Below are positions 8,598 through 17,618 of a stretch of DNA of 64,000 nt, in pieces. This stretch comes from Vibrio rumoiensis (GTDB lineage Bacteria; Pseudomonadota; Gammaproteobacteria; Enterobacterales; Vibrionaceae), in NCBI RefSeq assembly GCF_002218045.2, contig NZ_AP018685.1:744001-808000 (forward strand), written 5' to 3'. Each line of letters begins with the position of its first letter. Position 1 is the first letter of the stretch. The notes below the pieces were generated by a model. That model made no database searches. It was not told the origin of the DNA and worked only from the letters and a program-made list of their open reading frames with translations. The position numbers and the translations under genes are program-made.

Positions 8598-11192
8598 ATG
8601 TATATGAGCACAGATGAGGTACGCCGCGCGTTCCTATCGTTCTTTGAAAGTAAAGGACACCAAATTGTTGATAGTTCTTCATTAGTTCCAGCTAATGATC
8701 CAACCTTGCTATTTACTAACGCAGGGATGAACCAATTTAAAGATTGTTTTCTAGGTGCTGAAAAACGCAGCTATACACGTGCGACAACCGCTCAACGTTG
8801 TGTACGTGCTGGCGGTAAGCATAATGATTTAGAAAATGTCGGCTTCACTGCGCGTCATCACACTTTCTTTGAAATGCTAGGTAACTTCAGTTTTGGTGAT
8901 TATTTCAAACATGATGCGATTGGATATGCATGGGAATTCCTAACTGGAGTACTGCAACTTCCGAAAGACAAATTATTGGTTACGGTTTATGAAACCGATG
9001 ATGAAGCCTTTGAAATTTGGAATAAAGAAATTGGTATTCCGGCTGATCGTATCGTACGTATTGGCGATAAGAAAGGCGGTAAAGCTTACGAGTCGGATAA
9101 CTTCTGGCAAATGGGTGATACGGGTCCATGTGGTCCATGCACCGAAATTTTCTATGATCACGGCGAACATATTTGGGGGGGACGCCCTGGTACACCAGAA
9201 GAAGATGGTGACCGATTCATCGAGATCTGGAATAACGTATTTATGCAATTTAACCGCCATGCTGACGGTACAATGGAGCCGCTTCCAAAGCCTTCTGTTG
9301 ATACGGGTATGGGGATTGAGCGTATCTCTGCCATCATGCAAGGCGTACACTCGAACTATGAAATTGATGTCTTCCAAACGCTAATTAAAGCAGCAGCAGA
9401 CGTTATCGGCACTGAAGATTTAGATAATCAATCATTACGCGTAGTCGCGGATCATATTCGTTCATGTTCATTCTTGATCGTTGACGGTGTAATGCCATCG
9501 AATGAAGGCCGCGGTTATGTTCTTCGTCGTATTATCCGCCGTGCAGTACGTCACGGTAACAAACTTGGTGCTCAAGGTACCTTCTTCTACAAGCTAGTCG
9601 GTAAATTGGCAGAAGTCATGGGAACGGCGGGTGAGGAACTGAAAAAACAGCAGCCAGTGGTTGAAAAAGTCCTTCGTATTGAAGAAGAGAACTTTGCTCG
9701 CACACTTGATCGCGGTATGGCTATTTTGAATGACGCTATTGATGCTATGGACTCACAAGATGGTGAGAAAGTGCTTGATGGTGAAACCGTATTCAAACTT
9801 TATGATACCTACGGTTTTCCAGCGGATTTAACCAATGATGTGGCGCGTGAGCGTAATGTTGCGATTGATGAAGATGGCTTTGAAAAAGCGATGGAAGCCC
9901 AACGTCAACGTGCACGTGAAGCTGGCCAGTTTGGTACTGATTACAACAAAACGATTAAAACGGATGTGGATACTGAGTTCTGTGGTTACACAGGGGTTAG
10001 CGGCGAAAGTACGATTGTTGATATGTTCGTTGAAGGTGAGGCGGTTGACAGTATCAGCGCCGGTACAGATGCGATTATCATACTAAATGAAACGCCATTC
10101 TATGCTGAATCAGGTGGTCAATGTGGCGATGCTGGTGTTTTAAAAACCGATTCAGGCTTATTTAAAGTACTTGATACTCAAAAACTGGGTAATGCTATCG
10201 CACACCATGGAAAATTGGTTGAAGGTGTCATGGCTAAAGCGGATAACGTGTTAGCACAAGTGGATGCTGAACGCCGTAATGCTATCACTTTAAATCACTC
10301 AGCCACTCACTTGCTGCATGCGGCATTGCGTAAAGTGCTGGGTGAGCACGTAACACAAAAAGGCTCTTTAGTTCGTGCAGAGAACTTACGCTTCGACTTT
10401 TCACATTTAGAAGCGGTAACGGCACAAGAATTACGTGAAGTTGAGCGCCTGGTTAACCAACAAGTTCGTCGTAACCACCAAGTTGAAACTAATATCATGG
10501 ATATTGAATCAGCGAAGCAAAAAGGAGCGATGGCCCTATTTGGTGAAAAATACGATGAGCAAGTTCGTGTTTTAACTATGGGGGATTTTTCAACCGAGCT
10601 TTGTGGTGGTATCCACGCTTCAAATACTGGTGATATTGGCTTATTTAAAATCACGTCTGAAAGCGGTATTGCAGCTGGTATTCGTCGTATTGAAGCAGTA
10701 ACAGGTGAAGCAGCACTGGATGCCATTGAAGCTCAATATAGCCAATATGAGCAAAAAATCGCAGAAAGTCAGTCGAAGGCCAAACAGCTAGAAAAAGAAG
10801 TTCAACAACTTAAAGACAAGTTGGCTTCACAAGCCGGAGCGAGTCTAATTAGTCAAGTAAAAGAAATTGCTGGCGTTAAGGTATTGATCAGCCAATTAGA
10901 TGGTGCGGATAACAAAGCATTACGTGGCATGGTTGATGAGCTTAAAAATCAAATTGGCAGCGGGATTATTTTACTTGGTAATGTGGCTGACGATAAAGTG
11001 GGTCTCATTGCTGGCGTAACGAAAGATCTTACTGGCCAGGTAAAAGCGGGTGAACTTGTTAATTTTGTTGCTCAGCAAGTCGGTGGTAAAGGCGGTGGTC
11101 GCCCTGACATGGCACAAGCAGGTGGTACAGACGGAGCGGCACTTCCCGGCGCTTTGAATGCAGCTGAAGCTTGGATTACTGAAAAACTTTAA
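8598..11192 (+). CDS. alaS: Alanine--tRNA ligase
   Basis: This class II synthetase charges tRNA-Ala. The 864-residue protein has the N-terminal catalytic core (SSLVPANDPTLLFTNAGMNQ; HHTFFEMLGNFSFGDY), the editing domain with zinc-binding HSATH (about residues 565-569) and CGGIH (about 670), a coiled-coil stretch rich in K/E/Q, and the C-terminal C-Ala domain ending in the glycine-rich GGKGGGRPDMAQAGG segment. E. coli AlaRS is 876 residues. ATG at 8598 has a GGAAG ribosome-binding site; ATG at 8604 is an alternative. Confidence 0.99.
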   Translation: MYMSTDEVRRAFLSFFESKGHQIVDSSSLVPANDPTLLFTNAGMNQFKDCFLGAEKRSYTRATTAQRCVRAGGKHNDLENVGFTARHHTFFEMLGNFSFGDYFKHDAIGYAWEFLTGVLQLPKDKLLVTVYETDDEAFEIWNKEIGIPADRIVRIGDKKGGKAYESDNFWQMGDTGPCGPCTEIFYDHGEHIWGGRPGTPEEDGDRFIEIWNNVFMQFNRHADGTMEPLPKPSVDTGMGIERISAIMQGVHSNYEIDVFQTLIKAAADVIGTEDLDNQSLRVVADHIRSCSFLIVDGVMPSNEGRGYVLRRIIRRAVRHGNKLGAQGTFFYKLVGKLAEVMGTAGEELKKQQPVVEKVLRIEEENFARTLDRGMAILNDAIDAMDSQDGEKVLDGETVFKLYDTYGFPADLTNDVARERNVAIDEDGFEKAMEAQRQRAREAGQFGTDYNKTIKTDVDTEFCGYTGVSGESTIVDMFVEGEAVDSISAGTDAIIILNETPFYAESGGQCGDAGVLKTDSGLFKVLDTQKLGNAIAHHGKLVEGVMAKADNVLAQVDAERRNAITLNHSATHLLHAALRKVLGEHVTQKGSLVRAENLRFDFSHLEAVTAQELREVERLVNQQVRRNHQVETNIMDIESAKQKGAMALFGEKYDEQVRVLTMGDFSTELCGGIHASNTGDIGLFKITSESGIAAGIRRIEAVTGEAALDAIEAQYSQYEQKIAESQSKAKQLEKEVQQLKDKLASQAGASLISQVKEIAGVKVLISQLDGADNKALRGMVDELKNQIGSGIILLGNVADDKVGLIAGVTKDLTGQVKAGELVNFVAQQVGGKGGGRPDMAQAGGTDGAALPGALNAAEAWITEKL

Positions 11193-11214
11193 TTAGCAAA
11201 ATGCAATGTGATTT

Positions 11215-11242
11215 AAAGGCGACGTTCATACGTCGCCTTTTT
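11215..11242 (+). terminator. alaS terminator
   Basis: A 10-bp perfect stem (AAAGGCGACG at 11215-11224, CGTCGCCTTT at 11231-11240) runs into a short T tract. Confidence 0.88.
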
Positions 11243-11623
11243 ATATTTTGATGACAAAATATGCGATAGTTTTGATAAATCTTTTTAATAAGAAAGGTAT
11301 AACATTATCGAAATAAACGGAAACGTAACGATGGTAGCTTAAACTGCTCAGTCAGCTTATACTGGATTAAAGTTTAGGTTGGATCATAAAATTGCGATTT
11401 AGTGGTCGCTAAGCCTTTAATTTTAATTGATTGTGTAAATGGAATGGTGATCAATATAGGTATTGCGTATGGTTTTCTCATTAGAGTAAATAATATGGCA
11501 ACCATTGGCATCAAATTACTTAAAAAAACATGTTTTACCGATAAGTTTATTTACCTAAATATGACTTTTCATGGATAATGGCATGATTGAAATAATAAAT
11601 AGAGATTACTCAAGGAGTATACA
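11243..11623. other. alaS-csrA intergenic region with no gene seen
   Basis: These 381 bases after the alaS terminator hold no convincing open frame. They are AT-rich and must contain the csrA promoter. An imperfect stem (CTTAAACT near 11339, AGTTTAGG near 11371, one G-U pair) could fold in a leader. In other Vibrio genomes I recall an aspartokinase gene between alaS and csrA; I see no trace of one here. Confidence 0.6.
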
Positions 11624-11821
11624 ATGCTAATTTTGACCCGCCGAGTTGGTGAAACTTTAATGATTGGTGATGAAGTCACCGTAACCGTTCTTGGTGTGAA
11701 AGGGAATCAGGTACGTATTGGTGTTAATGCACCAAAAGAAGTATCGGTTCACCGTGAAGAAATTTATATGCGAATTCAAGCAGAAAAAGGTACAGGTTCT
11801 GCTCCAACGGATAACTTTTAA
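11624..11821 (+). CDS. csrA: Carbon storage regulator CsrA
   Basis: CsrA is a small dimeric RNA-binding protein that binds GGA motifs in mRNA leaders, controlling carbon storage, motility and quorum sensing; it is titrated by Csr small RNAs. The 65-residue protein starts MLILTRRVGETLMIGD and has the conserved GVNAPKEVSVHREEIY segment with the RNA-binding VHREEI. A strong ribosome-binding site (AAGGAG) precedes the ATG. A compact terminator follows, so it is monocistronic. Confidence 0.98.
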   Translation: MLILTRRVGETLMIGDEVTVTVLGVKGNQVRIGVNAPKEVSVHREEIYMRIQAEKGTGSAPTDNF

Positions 11822-11838
11822 TTTGCATTGTAAGAAGT

Positions 11839-11864
11839 AAGGTCAGCATCGCTGACCTTTGTTT
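11839..11864 (+). terminator. csrA terminator
   Basis: A 9-bp perfect stem (AAGGTCAGC at 11839-11847, GCTGACCTT at 11851-11859) with a 3-base loop is followed by TGTTTT. Confidence 0.88.
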
Positions 11865-12039
11865 TCTCTAATAAGGAAATCAATATCAGTGATCCTTCAC
11901 TTTGTTTGATTTCGCGCTGAGCTATCGCTCTCTTCGAATAAAATTTCAATTAAAAAACAATAAATAGCTCATATTTTATCTGATTTGATTGAATACTATC
12001 CTATTGGACGTTTTTTCTGATTTTTTGCCAAGAAAGTGT

Positions 12040-12078
12040 TTGACATATTTTGGGTAAAACGTAATATGTGCCTCCGCA
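12040..12078 (+). promoter_or_regulatory. tRNA array promoter with GC-rich discriminator
   Basis: A consensus -35 TTGACA (12040-12045), 16-base spacer and -10 TAATAT (12062-12067) are followed by a GC-rich stretch (GTGCCTCCGC, 12069-12078) just before the first tRNA. A GC-rich discriminator is typical of stable-RNA promoters under stringent control. It likely drives all seven tRNAs to the terminator at 12975. Confidence 0.75.
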
Positions 12079-12082
12079 AGAC

Positions 12083-12175
12083 GGTGAGGTGGCCGAGAGG
12101 CCGAAGGCGCTCCCCTGCTAAGGGAGTATGCGGTTTGTAGCCGCATCGAGGGTTCGAATCCCTCCCTCACCGCCA
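12083..12175 (+). tRNA. tRNA-Ser (GCT), copy 1
   Basis: A 93-base class II tRNA with encoded CCA. Acceptor arms GGTGAGG (12083-12089) and CCTCACC (12165-12171) pair perfectly; the anticodon loop contains GCT flanked by the stem CTCCC/GGGAG, and a long variable arm is present. It reads AGC/AGU codons. Confidence 0.97.
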
Positions 12176-12261
12176 TTCTTGCATTGTTTCTATAACCATT
12201 CAGGTTAGCAACTGAGTGTTAAGTTAGGAAACGCTCTAATTATAGAGATTCAGATTATTGC

Positions 12262-12338
12262 GCGCTCGTAGCTCAGCTGGATAGAGTACCTGGCTACGAA
12301 CCAGGCGGTCGAAGGTTCGAATCCTTCCGAGCGCGCCA
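12262..12338 (+). tRNA. tRNA-Arg (ACG), copy 1
   Basis: A 77-base tRNA with CCA. Acceptor GCGCTCG pairs with CGAGCGC, the anticodon loop is CTACGAA (ACG, wobble A expected to become inosine) and the T-loop is TTCGAAT. It closely resembles E. coli tRNA-Arg(ACG). It is the first of five identical copies. Confidence 0.97.
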
Positions 12339-12361
12339 TTCTGAAAAAAAAACAAAAAAGT

Positions 12362-12454
12362 GGTGAGGTGGCCGAGAGGCCGAAGGCGCTCCCCTGCTAA
12401 GGGAGTATGCGGTTTGTAGCCGCATCGAGGGTTCGAATCCCTCCTTCACCGCCA
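12362..12454 (+). tRNA. tRNA-Ser (GCT), copy 2
   Basis: Identical to the copy at 12083 except for a C-to-T change in the 3' acceptor strand (CTTCACC instead of CCTCACC), which turns the sixth acceptor pair from G-C to G-U. CCA is encoded and the rest of the cloverleaf is intact. Confidence 0.96.
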
Positions 12455-12531
12455 TTTGTTGTTGAAGAATATTTTAGCCTAGCAACTAAAATCAATTCGA
12501 AACTAACTCTTATTAGAGATCAAATCATTGC

Positions 12532-12608
12532 GCGCTCGTAGCTCAGCTGGATAGAGTACCTGGCTACGAACCAGGCGGTCGAAGGTTCGAATCCTTCCGA
12601 GCGCGCCA
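12532..12608 (+). tRNA. tRNA-Arg (ACG), copy 2
   Basis: Same 77-base sequence as the copy at 12262, with encoded CCA. It lies 77 bases after the second Ser copy. Confidence 0.97.
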
Positions 12609-12655
12609 TCATTTGATTTAACTACTGAAAAGTAGAACAATTTAAAATTCTTTGC

Positions 12656-12732
12656 GCGCTCGTAGCTCAGCTGGATAGAGTACCTGGCTACGAACCAGGC
12701 GGTCGAAGGTTCGAATCCTTCCGAGCGCGCCA
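12656..12732 (+). tRNA. tRNA-Arg (ACG), copy 3
   Basis: Same 77-base sequence as the copy at 12262, with encoded CCA. The 47-base spacer before it differs from the other spacers. Confidence 0.97.
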
Positions 12733-12774
12733 TCATTCAAAACATTGAATGTTGTGAATAATTGAAAATACTGC

Positions 12775-12851
12775 GCGCTCGTAGCTCAGCTGGATAGAGT
12801 ACCTGGCTACGAACCAGGCGGTCGAAGGTTCGAATCCTTCCGAGCGCGCCA
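12775..12851 (+). tRNA. tRNA-Arg (ACG), copy 4
   Basis: Same 77-base sequence as the copy at 12262, with encoded CCA, after a 42-base spacer. Confidence 0.97.
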
Positions 12852-12890
12852 TTTCAATTAACGCAATGTTGGATGTATTAAAAAATTTGC

Positions 12891-12967
12891 GCGCTCGTAG
12901 CTCAGCTGGATAGAGTACCTGGCTACGAACCAGGCGGTCGAAGGTTCGAATCCTTCCGAGCGCGCCA
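12891..12967 (+). tRNA. tRNA-Arg (ACG), copy 5
   Basis: Same 77-base sequence as the copy at 12262, with encoded CCA. Last gene of the array; a terminator starts eight bases later. Confidence 0.97.
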
Positions 12968-12974
12968 TATTTTG

Positions 12975-13004
12975 AAGCCCTGCACAATTGTGTGGGGCTT
13001 TTTT
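12975..13004 (+). terminator. tRNA array terminator
   Basis: AAGCCC (12975-12980) pairs with GGGCTT (12995-13000) and the stem extends inward through CACAATTGTG. Six Ts follow. The rest of the gap up to 13218 shows no gene. Confidence 0.88.
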
Positions 13005-13217
13005 GCTTTTTGCACTAAAGGATCACTAAGTGGCTTTTAGTTGAGTGAATTGTGGGGTAATTTATTCGTTATTAATGGAACTTAACCCATACACACTCTA
13101 TAGATAATATATGTATACCAATGTTGGTTTATTAACAGGCTATGGTTGGTATAACTTCAGCTAACTAAGAATAATGTGGATGTCATCGATGGTGACATAA
13201 CGTAAAGGACAACAATC

Positions 13218-14171
13218 ATGCCTTCAAATGCAAAAATTGTAATTTCTCAATTTGGCGGACCTGACCAACTTGAAATTTTAGATAGCGATATTCCTTCACC
13301 ACAAGAAGGGGAAGTATTAGTTAAAGTCTCTTATGCTGGTGTTAATCCTATCGATGTAAAAACTCGAGCAGGATTAGGTTGGGCTGCACAGCACAATAAA
13401 AACAATCTCCCATGGACACCGGGTTACGACATCTCCGGTATGATCATAAAGCAAGGTGTGGGCAGCCATAAATTTAACCTTAATGATATGGTTGCTGGCT
13501 TTATCGGTTTCCCTTTGCGTGGTGGTGGCTATAGCCAATATGTGTGTGTACCTGAAAATGAACTCGCTCTCGTTCCTGAAGATATTTCATTGAAGGCGGC
13601 AGCGGCGATACCATTAGCTGGTCAAACCGCAGCACAAGCACTAGAAAAAGCTCAGATCCAATCTGGTGAAACGGTGGTGATTTTGGCTGGCGCAGGTGGT
13701 GTTGGTCATATAGCGATACAAATTGCCGTTGCCGCTAAAACCACCGTCTATGCAACATGCAGCTCAGATAATATCGAATATGTTAACTCTCTTGGTGCGA
13801 CTGCGCTTGATTATACGAAGGCGGATTATCTTAAAGACATTGGGCAGATTGATGTATTGATCGATCTTGTGGGTGGTGATGTTGCATTACAAGCTTTGAA
13901 TTATTTACACCCAGGTAGCCGAGTGATTACTGTGCCGACCATTACAGCTTCTAGTATTTGCGAACAAGCATCACAACAAGGCATCATTGGTGTCGGGATG
14001 TTAGTTGAACCGGATGTTACTCAGCTTGAAGAATTAGTTAAATTGATTAGTGCTGGCATGATCAAAGTGGAAGTTGAACAAGTGATCAACTATCAAGATG
14101 TTAGTCACGCCCATAAGAAAATTGAAACTGGCCGAGCCCGTGGCAAAATCTTATTGAATATGCAGTCTTAG
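13218..14171 (+). CDS. Zinc-free quinone oxidoreductase-like MDR dehydrogenase
   Basis: A 317-residue medium-chain dehydrogenase/reductase of the NADP-dependent quinone oxidoreductase type. The N-terminal GroES-like domain contains AGVNPIDVKTRAG and PWTPGYDISG; the Rossmann domain has the nucleotide-binding ILAGAGGVGHIAIQIA (about residues 153-168). The cysteine clusters of zinc alcohol dehydrogenases are absent, so it is probably zinc-free. The physiological substrate is unknown. A YqaA-like gene follows after eight bases, suggesting co-transcription. Confidence 0.85.
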   Translation: MPSNAKIVISQFGGPDQLEILDSDIPSPQEGEVLVKVSYAGVNPIDVKTRAGLGWAAQHNKNNLPWTPGYDISGMIIKQGVGSHKFNLNDMVAGFIGFPLRGGGYSQYVCVPENELALVPEDISLKAAAAIPLAGQTAAQALEKAQIQSGETVVILAGAGGVGHIAIQIAVAAKTTVYATCSSDNIEYVNSLGATALDYTKADYLKDIGQIDVLIDLVGGDVALQALNYLHPGSRVITVPTITASSICEQASQQGIIGVGMLVEPDVTQLEELVKLISAGMIKVEVEQVINYQDVSHAHKKIETGRARGKILLNMQS

Positions 14172-14179
14172 GCTTTTCG

Positions 14180-14629
14180 TTGTCTGATTTTTATTTAGCT
14201 CTGCAAGACCTACTTGCAGGGCATCCACTCTGGTTTTTATTTAGCTCTGGCTTTCTAAGTGCGACTTTGCTTCCTGGAAGCTCGGAAGTGACCTTATATG
14301 CTGCACTTCGTTTAGATCACATATCGCTTTATAGTGTGATTTTTGTCGCTACTCTAGGAAATACTTTGGGAGGAATGACCAATTATTACATTGGCTTACT
14401 CTTACCAAATCGAACATTACGTGAAAAACGTGGTCAACAATTAGAGCGTTGGATTGAACGCTATGGTTATTGGGTACTATTAATGAGTTGGCTGCCTGTG
14501 ATTGGTGACCCATTGTGTGTCGCTGCTGGTTGGTTAAGAATGAATCCATGGTTATGCTTAATAGCAATTATGCTTGGTAAAGGCTTGCGTTATGCTTGTC
14601 TTGTGATGATTTTTAAGGGATTGATATAA
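14180..14629 (+). CDS. YqaA family inner-membrane protein (DedA/SNARE-associated superfamily)
   Basis: A 149-residue hydrophobic protein with about four membrane segments. It aligns well with E. coli YqaA: FLSATLLPGSSEV near the start, GNTLGG in the middle, then WIERYGYWVLLMSWLPVIGDP and a C-terminal LGKGLRYA. The superfamily is linked to envelope homeostasis and lipid flipping, but YqaA itself has no settled function. TTG at 14180 is taken as the start. The stop abuts the ATG of the next gene (TAAATG), which implies translational coupling with the M16 peptidase. Confidence 0.85.
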   Translation: MSDFYLALQDLLAGHPLWFLFSSGFLSATLLPGSSEVTLYAALRLDHISLYSVIFVATLGNTLGGMTNYYIGLLLPNRTLREKRGQQLERWIERYGYWVLLMSWLPVIGDPLCVAAGWLRMNPWLCLIAIMLGKGLRYACLVMIFKGLI

Positions 14630-17479
14630 ATGAAAAACTGGTTGGTAGTTTTCACTCTTCTTGCTTTATCTGGCTGTTCATTGTGGGGAGGGGCGACTCC
14701 ATCTCATTCTTTACCACCAGGTGTTCACTTCATTGAATCTCAACCGGCTGATCCAAATAAAGCTTCTATTCCGTATTCAAAATATCAATTAGATAATGGC
14801 TTGACGGTTATTCTATCTCCTGATCATTCCGATCCGCTGGTACATGTTGATGTCACTTATCATGTTGGTTCTGCTCGTGAAAAAGTGGGCCGATCTGGTT
14901 TTGCCCATTTCTTTGAACATATGATGTTTCAAGGTTCCGAGCATGTTGGTGATCAGCAACACTTTAAGATCGTGACAGAAGCCGGTGGTACTTTAAATGG
15001 TACGACTAATCGTGACCGCACCAATTATTTTGAAACTGTGCCATCTAATCAGTTAGAGAAAATGCTGTGGTTAGAATCAGACCGTATGGGCTTTTTAGTT
15101 AACGCTGTTTCGCAACGCAAATTCGAAATTCAGCGTGATACGGTAAAAAACGAACGTGGCCAAAATTATGATAACCGTCCTTATGGCCTAGTGTACGAAA
15201 AAATAGGCGAAGCACTGTATCCGAAAAACCACCCATATTCATGGCAAACCATTGGTTATGTTGAAGACCTTGATCGTGTCGATGTGAATGACTTAAAAGC
15301 ATTCTTTTTGCGTTGGTATGGCCCTAACAATGCCGTATTGACCATTGGCGGTGATATTGATGAAGCACAGACTCTTGCCTGGGTTAATAAGTATTTTGGC
15401 TCTATCCCTAAGGGACCTGAAGTCAACGATGCCGATAAGCAACCGGTAACGCTTCCAAATGATCGTTTCATCACGCTAGAAGACCGTATTCGCCAACCTA
15501 TGGTAATGATGGCATTTCCTACCCAATATCGTGGTGCTGAATCAGAAGCGTCAATTGATGCATTAGCCGCTATTCTCGGTGATGGCAAAAATAGTATTTT
15601 GTATCAAAACCTAGTGAAAACCCAAACGGCTATAGATGCGGGGGCTTTTCAAGATTGCGCTGAGTTGTCTTGTACCTTATATGTGTATGCGATGGGGAAT
15701 TCGGGCGATAAAGGCAATCTGACGCCTATCTACCAGGCGTTAAATAAAGCGCTTGAGCAAGTGAAAAGTGAAGGTGTCAAACAAGAGCAACTGGATGCGA
15801 TTACTGGACAAGCCGAAGCCGGCACTATTTATGCTCTGCAAAGTGTCAGTGGCAAAGTGTCTCAACTGGCCGCAAACCAGACTTTTTACAATCAACCAGA
15901 TCGCTTGCAGACAGAATTAGAGCAAATTCGTAATGTAACGCCTGAATCTGTCGAGCACGCTTACCAACAGTTTGTTGATGGTAAGCATAAGGTTGTTCTT
16001 AGCGTGGTGCCTAAAAAACAAACGCAATTAGAAGTGCAAAAGCCAAACTTCACGCCACCAAAACGAGATTTACCCAACTATCCAAAAATTACCGATGAAC
16101 AGTTAGATATTCGTCAACCCATCGATGATTTTGATCGCTCAATTACGCCTGCGTTAGGAAAACCAGTTTCAGGTACGATGCCGGATTTGTATCGATTTAA
16201 TTTAGATAATGACATTAAAGTTCTTGGCACTCAAACAACAGAAACGCCAACGGTCGCGATTCAAGTGTCTTTCCCAGCAGGCAGTCGTTATGTCACTCCG
16301 GGCAAAGAAGGATTAGCCGATTTAACCGCGGCAATGATGCAAGAAGGCACTACTGAGCATAGCAGTGAGCAGCTACAGCAAGAGCTTGATAAATTAGGCA
16401 GCAGTATCAGCTTTTCAGCGGGTGGTTACCAATCGAGTATGGTGATTACATCGTTGACGAAAAACCTTGATGCTACATTAAAACTAGCCGATGAAATGTT
16501 GTTTAAGCCAGCCTTTAAGCAACAAGATTTTGAGAGAATCAAAAACCAAAGCATTCAAGGCTTAATTTATTCTCATCAACAACCATCATGGCTTGCATCA
16601 CAAGCAACCAAACAAGTTCTATATAAAGGAAGTTTATTTAGTCGCGATGCGGATGGAAGTGTCAATTCACTTAAGGAATTAACCTTAAATGATGTACAGC
16701 AATTTTATCGCACTCATTACACTCCAATGGATGCCAAAGTGGTCGTGGTTGGATCGATAACACAATCAAAATCAGCCCAAGCGCTGAGCTTTTTGAATAA
16801 GTGGAATGGCCCAAAAGTAGCAATGCCAGCGATAGGCAAAATAAATCCACCGATTAAACAGTCCATTTATTTAGTCGATAAACCTAATTCGCCACAAAGT
16901 GTGGTTAGATTGGCTCGTATTGGTATGCCTTATGATGTGACCGGAGAGATGTATTTAACCCAGTTAGCGAATTACAACTTAGGTGGCAATTTTAATAGTC
17001 GCATTAATCAAAATTTGAGAGAAGATAAAGGCTTCACCTATGGTGCCGGTGGTTCCGTTTATGGAACGAAAGAAACGGGCCTGATTTTATATAGCGCTCA
17101 AGTGCGAGCTGATGCTACTGCCGCTTCAATTAAAGAATTATTAAAAGAACTGAAAAATTACAGCCATCATGGCATTACCGATGATGAACTTGCGTTTATG
17201 CGTTTAGCGGTTGGTCAACAAGATGCTTTGAAGTATGAAACACCAGGGCAAAAAGCGAGCTTATTGTATTCAATTTTAGAATACTCACTGAGTGATGACT
17301 TTATTGATAAAAAAGCTGAAATAGTCAAAACAGTTGATAAAGCAACGTTAAATAAAGCTGCGGCAACTTGGTTTCAACCACAAGATTTTCAAATAATTGT
17401 CGTAGGGGATGCTAAAAAGTTAACGCCAGAATTGAAAAAGTTAGGAATTCCAATCCAAAACCTTGAAGTTAAGCGTTAG
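14630..17479 (+). CDS. M16 family (insulinase-type) zinc peptidase, predicted lipoprotein
   Basis: A 949-residue two-half M16 peptidase. The N-terminus is a lipoprotein signal (hydrophobic stretch, then LSGC at residues 13-16). The inverted zinc motif HFFEH is at residues 93-97, with a downstream NERGQN carrying the likely third ligand Glu. The second half repeats the fold without a zinc motif and has the YGAGG segment typical of the partner domain. E. coli PqqL is a relative. It should act in the periplasm, anchored to a membrane, degrading peptides. The start is fixed by coupling to the preceding gene. Confidence 0.9.
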   Translation: MKNWLVVFTLLALSGCSLWGGATPSHSLPPGVHFIESQPADPNKASIPYSKYQLDNGLTVILSPDHSDPLVHVDVTYHVGSAREKVGRSGFAHFFEHMMFQGSEHVGDQQHFKIVTEAGGTLNGTTNRDRTNYFETVPSNQLEKMLWLESDRMGFLVNAVSQRKFEIQRDTVKNERGQNYDNRPYGLVYEKIGEALYPKNHPYSWQTIGYVEDLDRVDVNDLKAFFLRWYGPNNAVLTIGGDIDEAQTLAWVNKYFGSIPKGPEVNDADKQPVTLPNDRFITLEDRIRQPMVMMAFPTQYRGAESEASIDALAAILGDGKNSILYQNLVKTQTAIDAGAFQDCAELSCTLYVYAMGNSGDKGNLTPIYQALNKALEQVKSEGVKQEQLDAITGQAEAGTIYALQSVSGKVSQLAANQTFYNQPDRLQTELEQIRNVTPESVEHAYQQFVDGKHKVVLSVVPKKQTQLEVQKPNFTPPKRDLPNYPKITDEQLDIRQPIDDFDRSITPALGKPVSGTMPDLYRFNLDNDIKVLGTQTTETPTVAIQVSFPAGSRYVTPGKEGLADLTAAMMQEGTTEHSSEQLQQELDKLGSSISFSAGGYQSSMVITSLTKNLDATLKLADEMLFKPAFKQQDFERIKNQSIQGLIYSHQQPSWLASQATKQVLYKGSLFSRDADGSVNSLKELTLNDVQQFYRTHYTPMDAKVVVVGSITQSKSAQALSFLNKWNGPKVAMPAIGKINPPIKQSIYLVDKPNSPQSVVRLARIGMPYDVTGEMYLTQLANYNLGGNFNSRINQNLREDKGFTYGAGGSVYGTKETGLILYSAQVRADATAASIKELLKELKNYSHHGITDDELAFMRLAVGQQDALKYETPGQKASLLYSILEYSLSDDFIDKKAEIVKTVDKATLNKAAATWFQPQDFQIIVVGDAKKLTPELKKLGIPIQNLEVKR

Positions 17480-17618
17480 TGCCCATAAGTTAGTAATAGG
17501 CTCGTTATGAAAGGTACCTCTGAGTATAACGAGCCTCTGTTTTCTTGTGCTCTCAAGTTTTCTTGATGGCAATTATCCTCCAGAATGATTATCCTACCCG
17601 GATCGTGAACCACAATAA

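Noticed and set aside
12083..12967. Regularly spaced direct repeats that could suggest a CRISPR-like array.
   Set aside because: The repeats are complete tRNA cloverleaves with CCA ends, and spacer lengths are irregular.
11976..12987. Minus-strand open frames across the tRNA array (11976-12176, 12503-12736, 12733-12987) encoding repeated GRIRTFDRLV/EGFEPS-like peptides.
   Set aside because: These are antisense translations of the tRNA genes, a well-known source of spurious proteins; the repetition comes from the tRNA copies.
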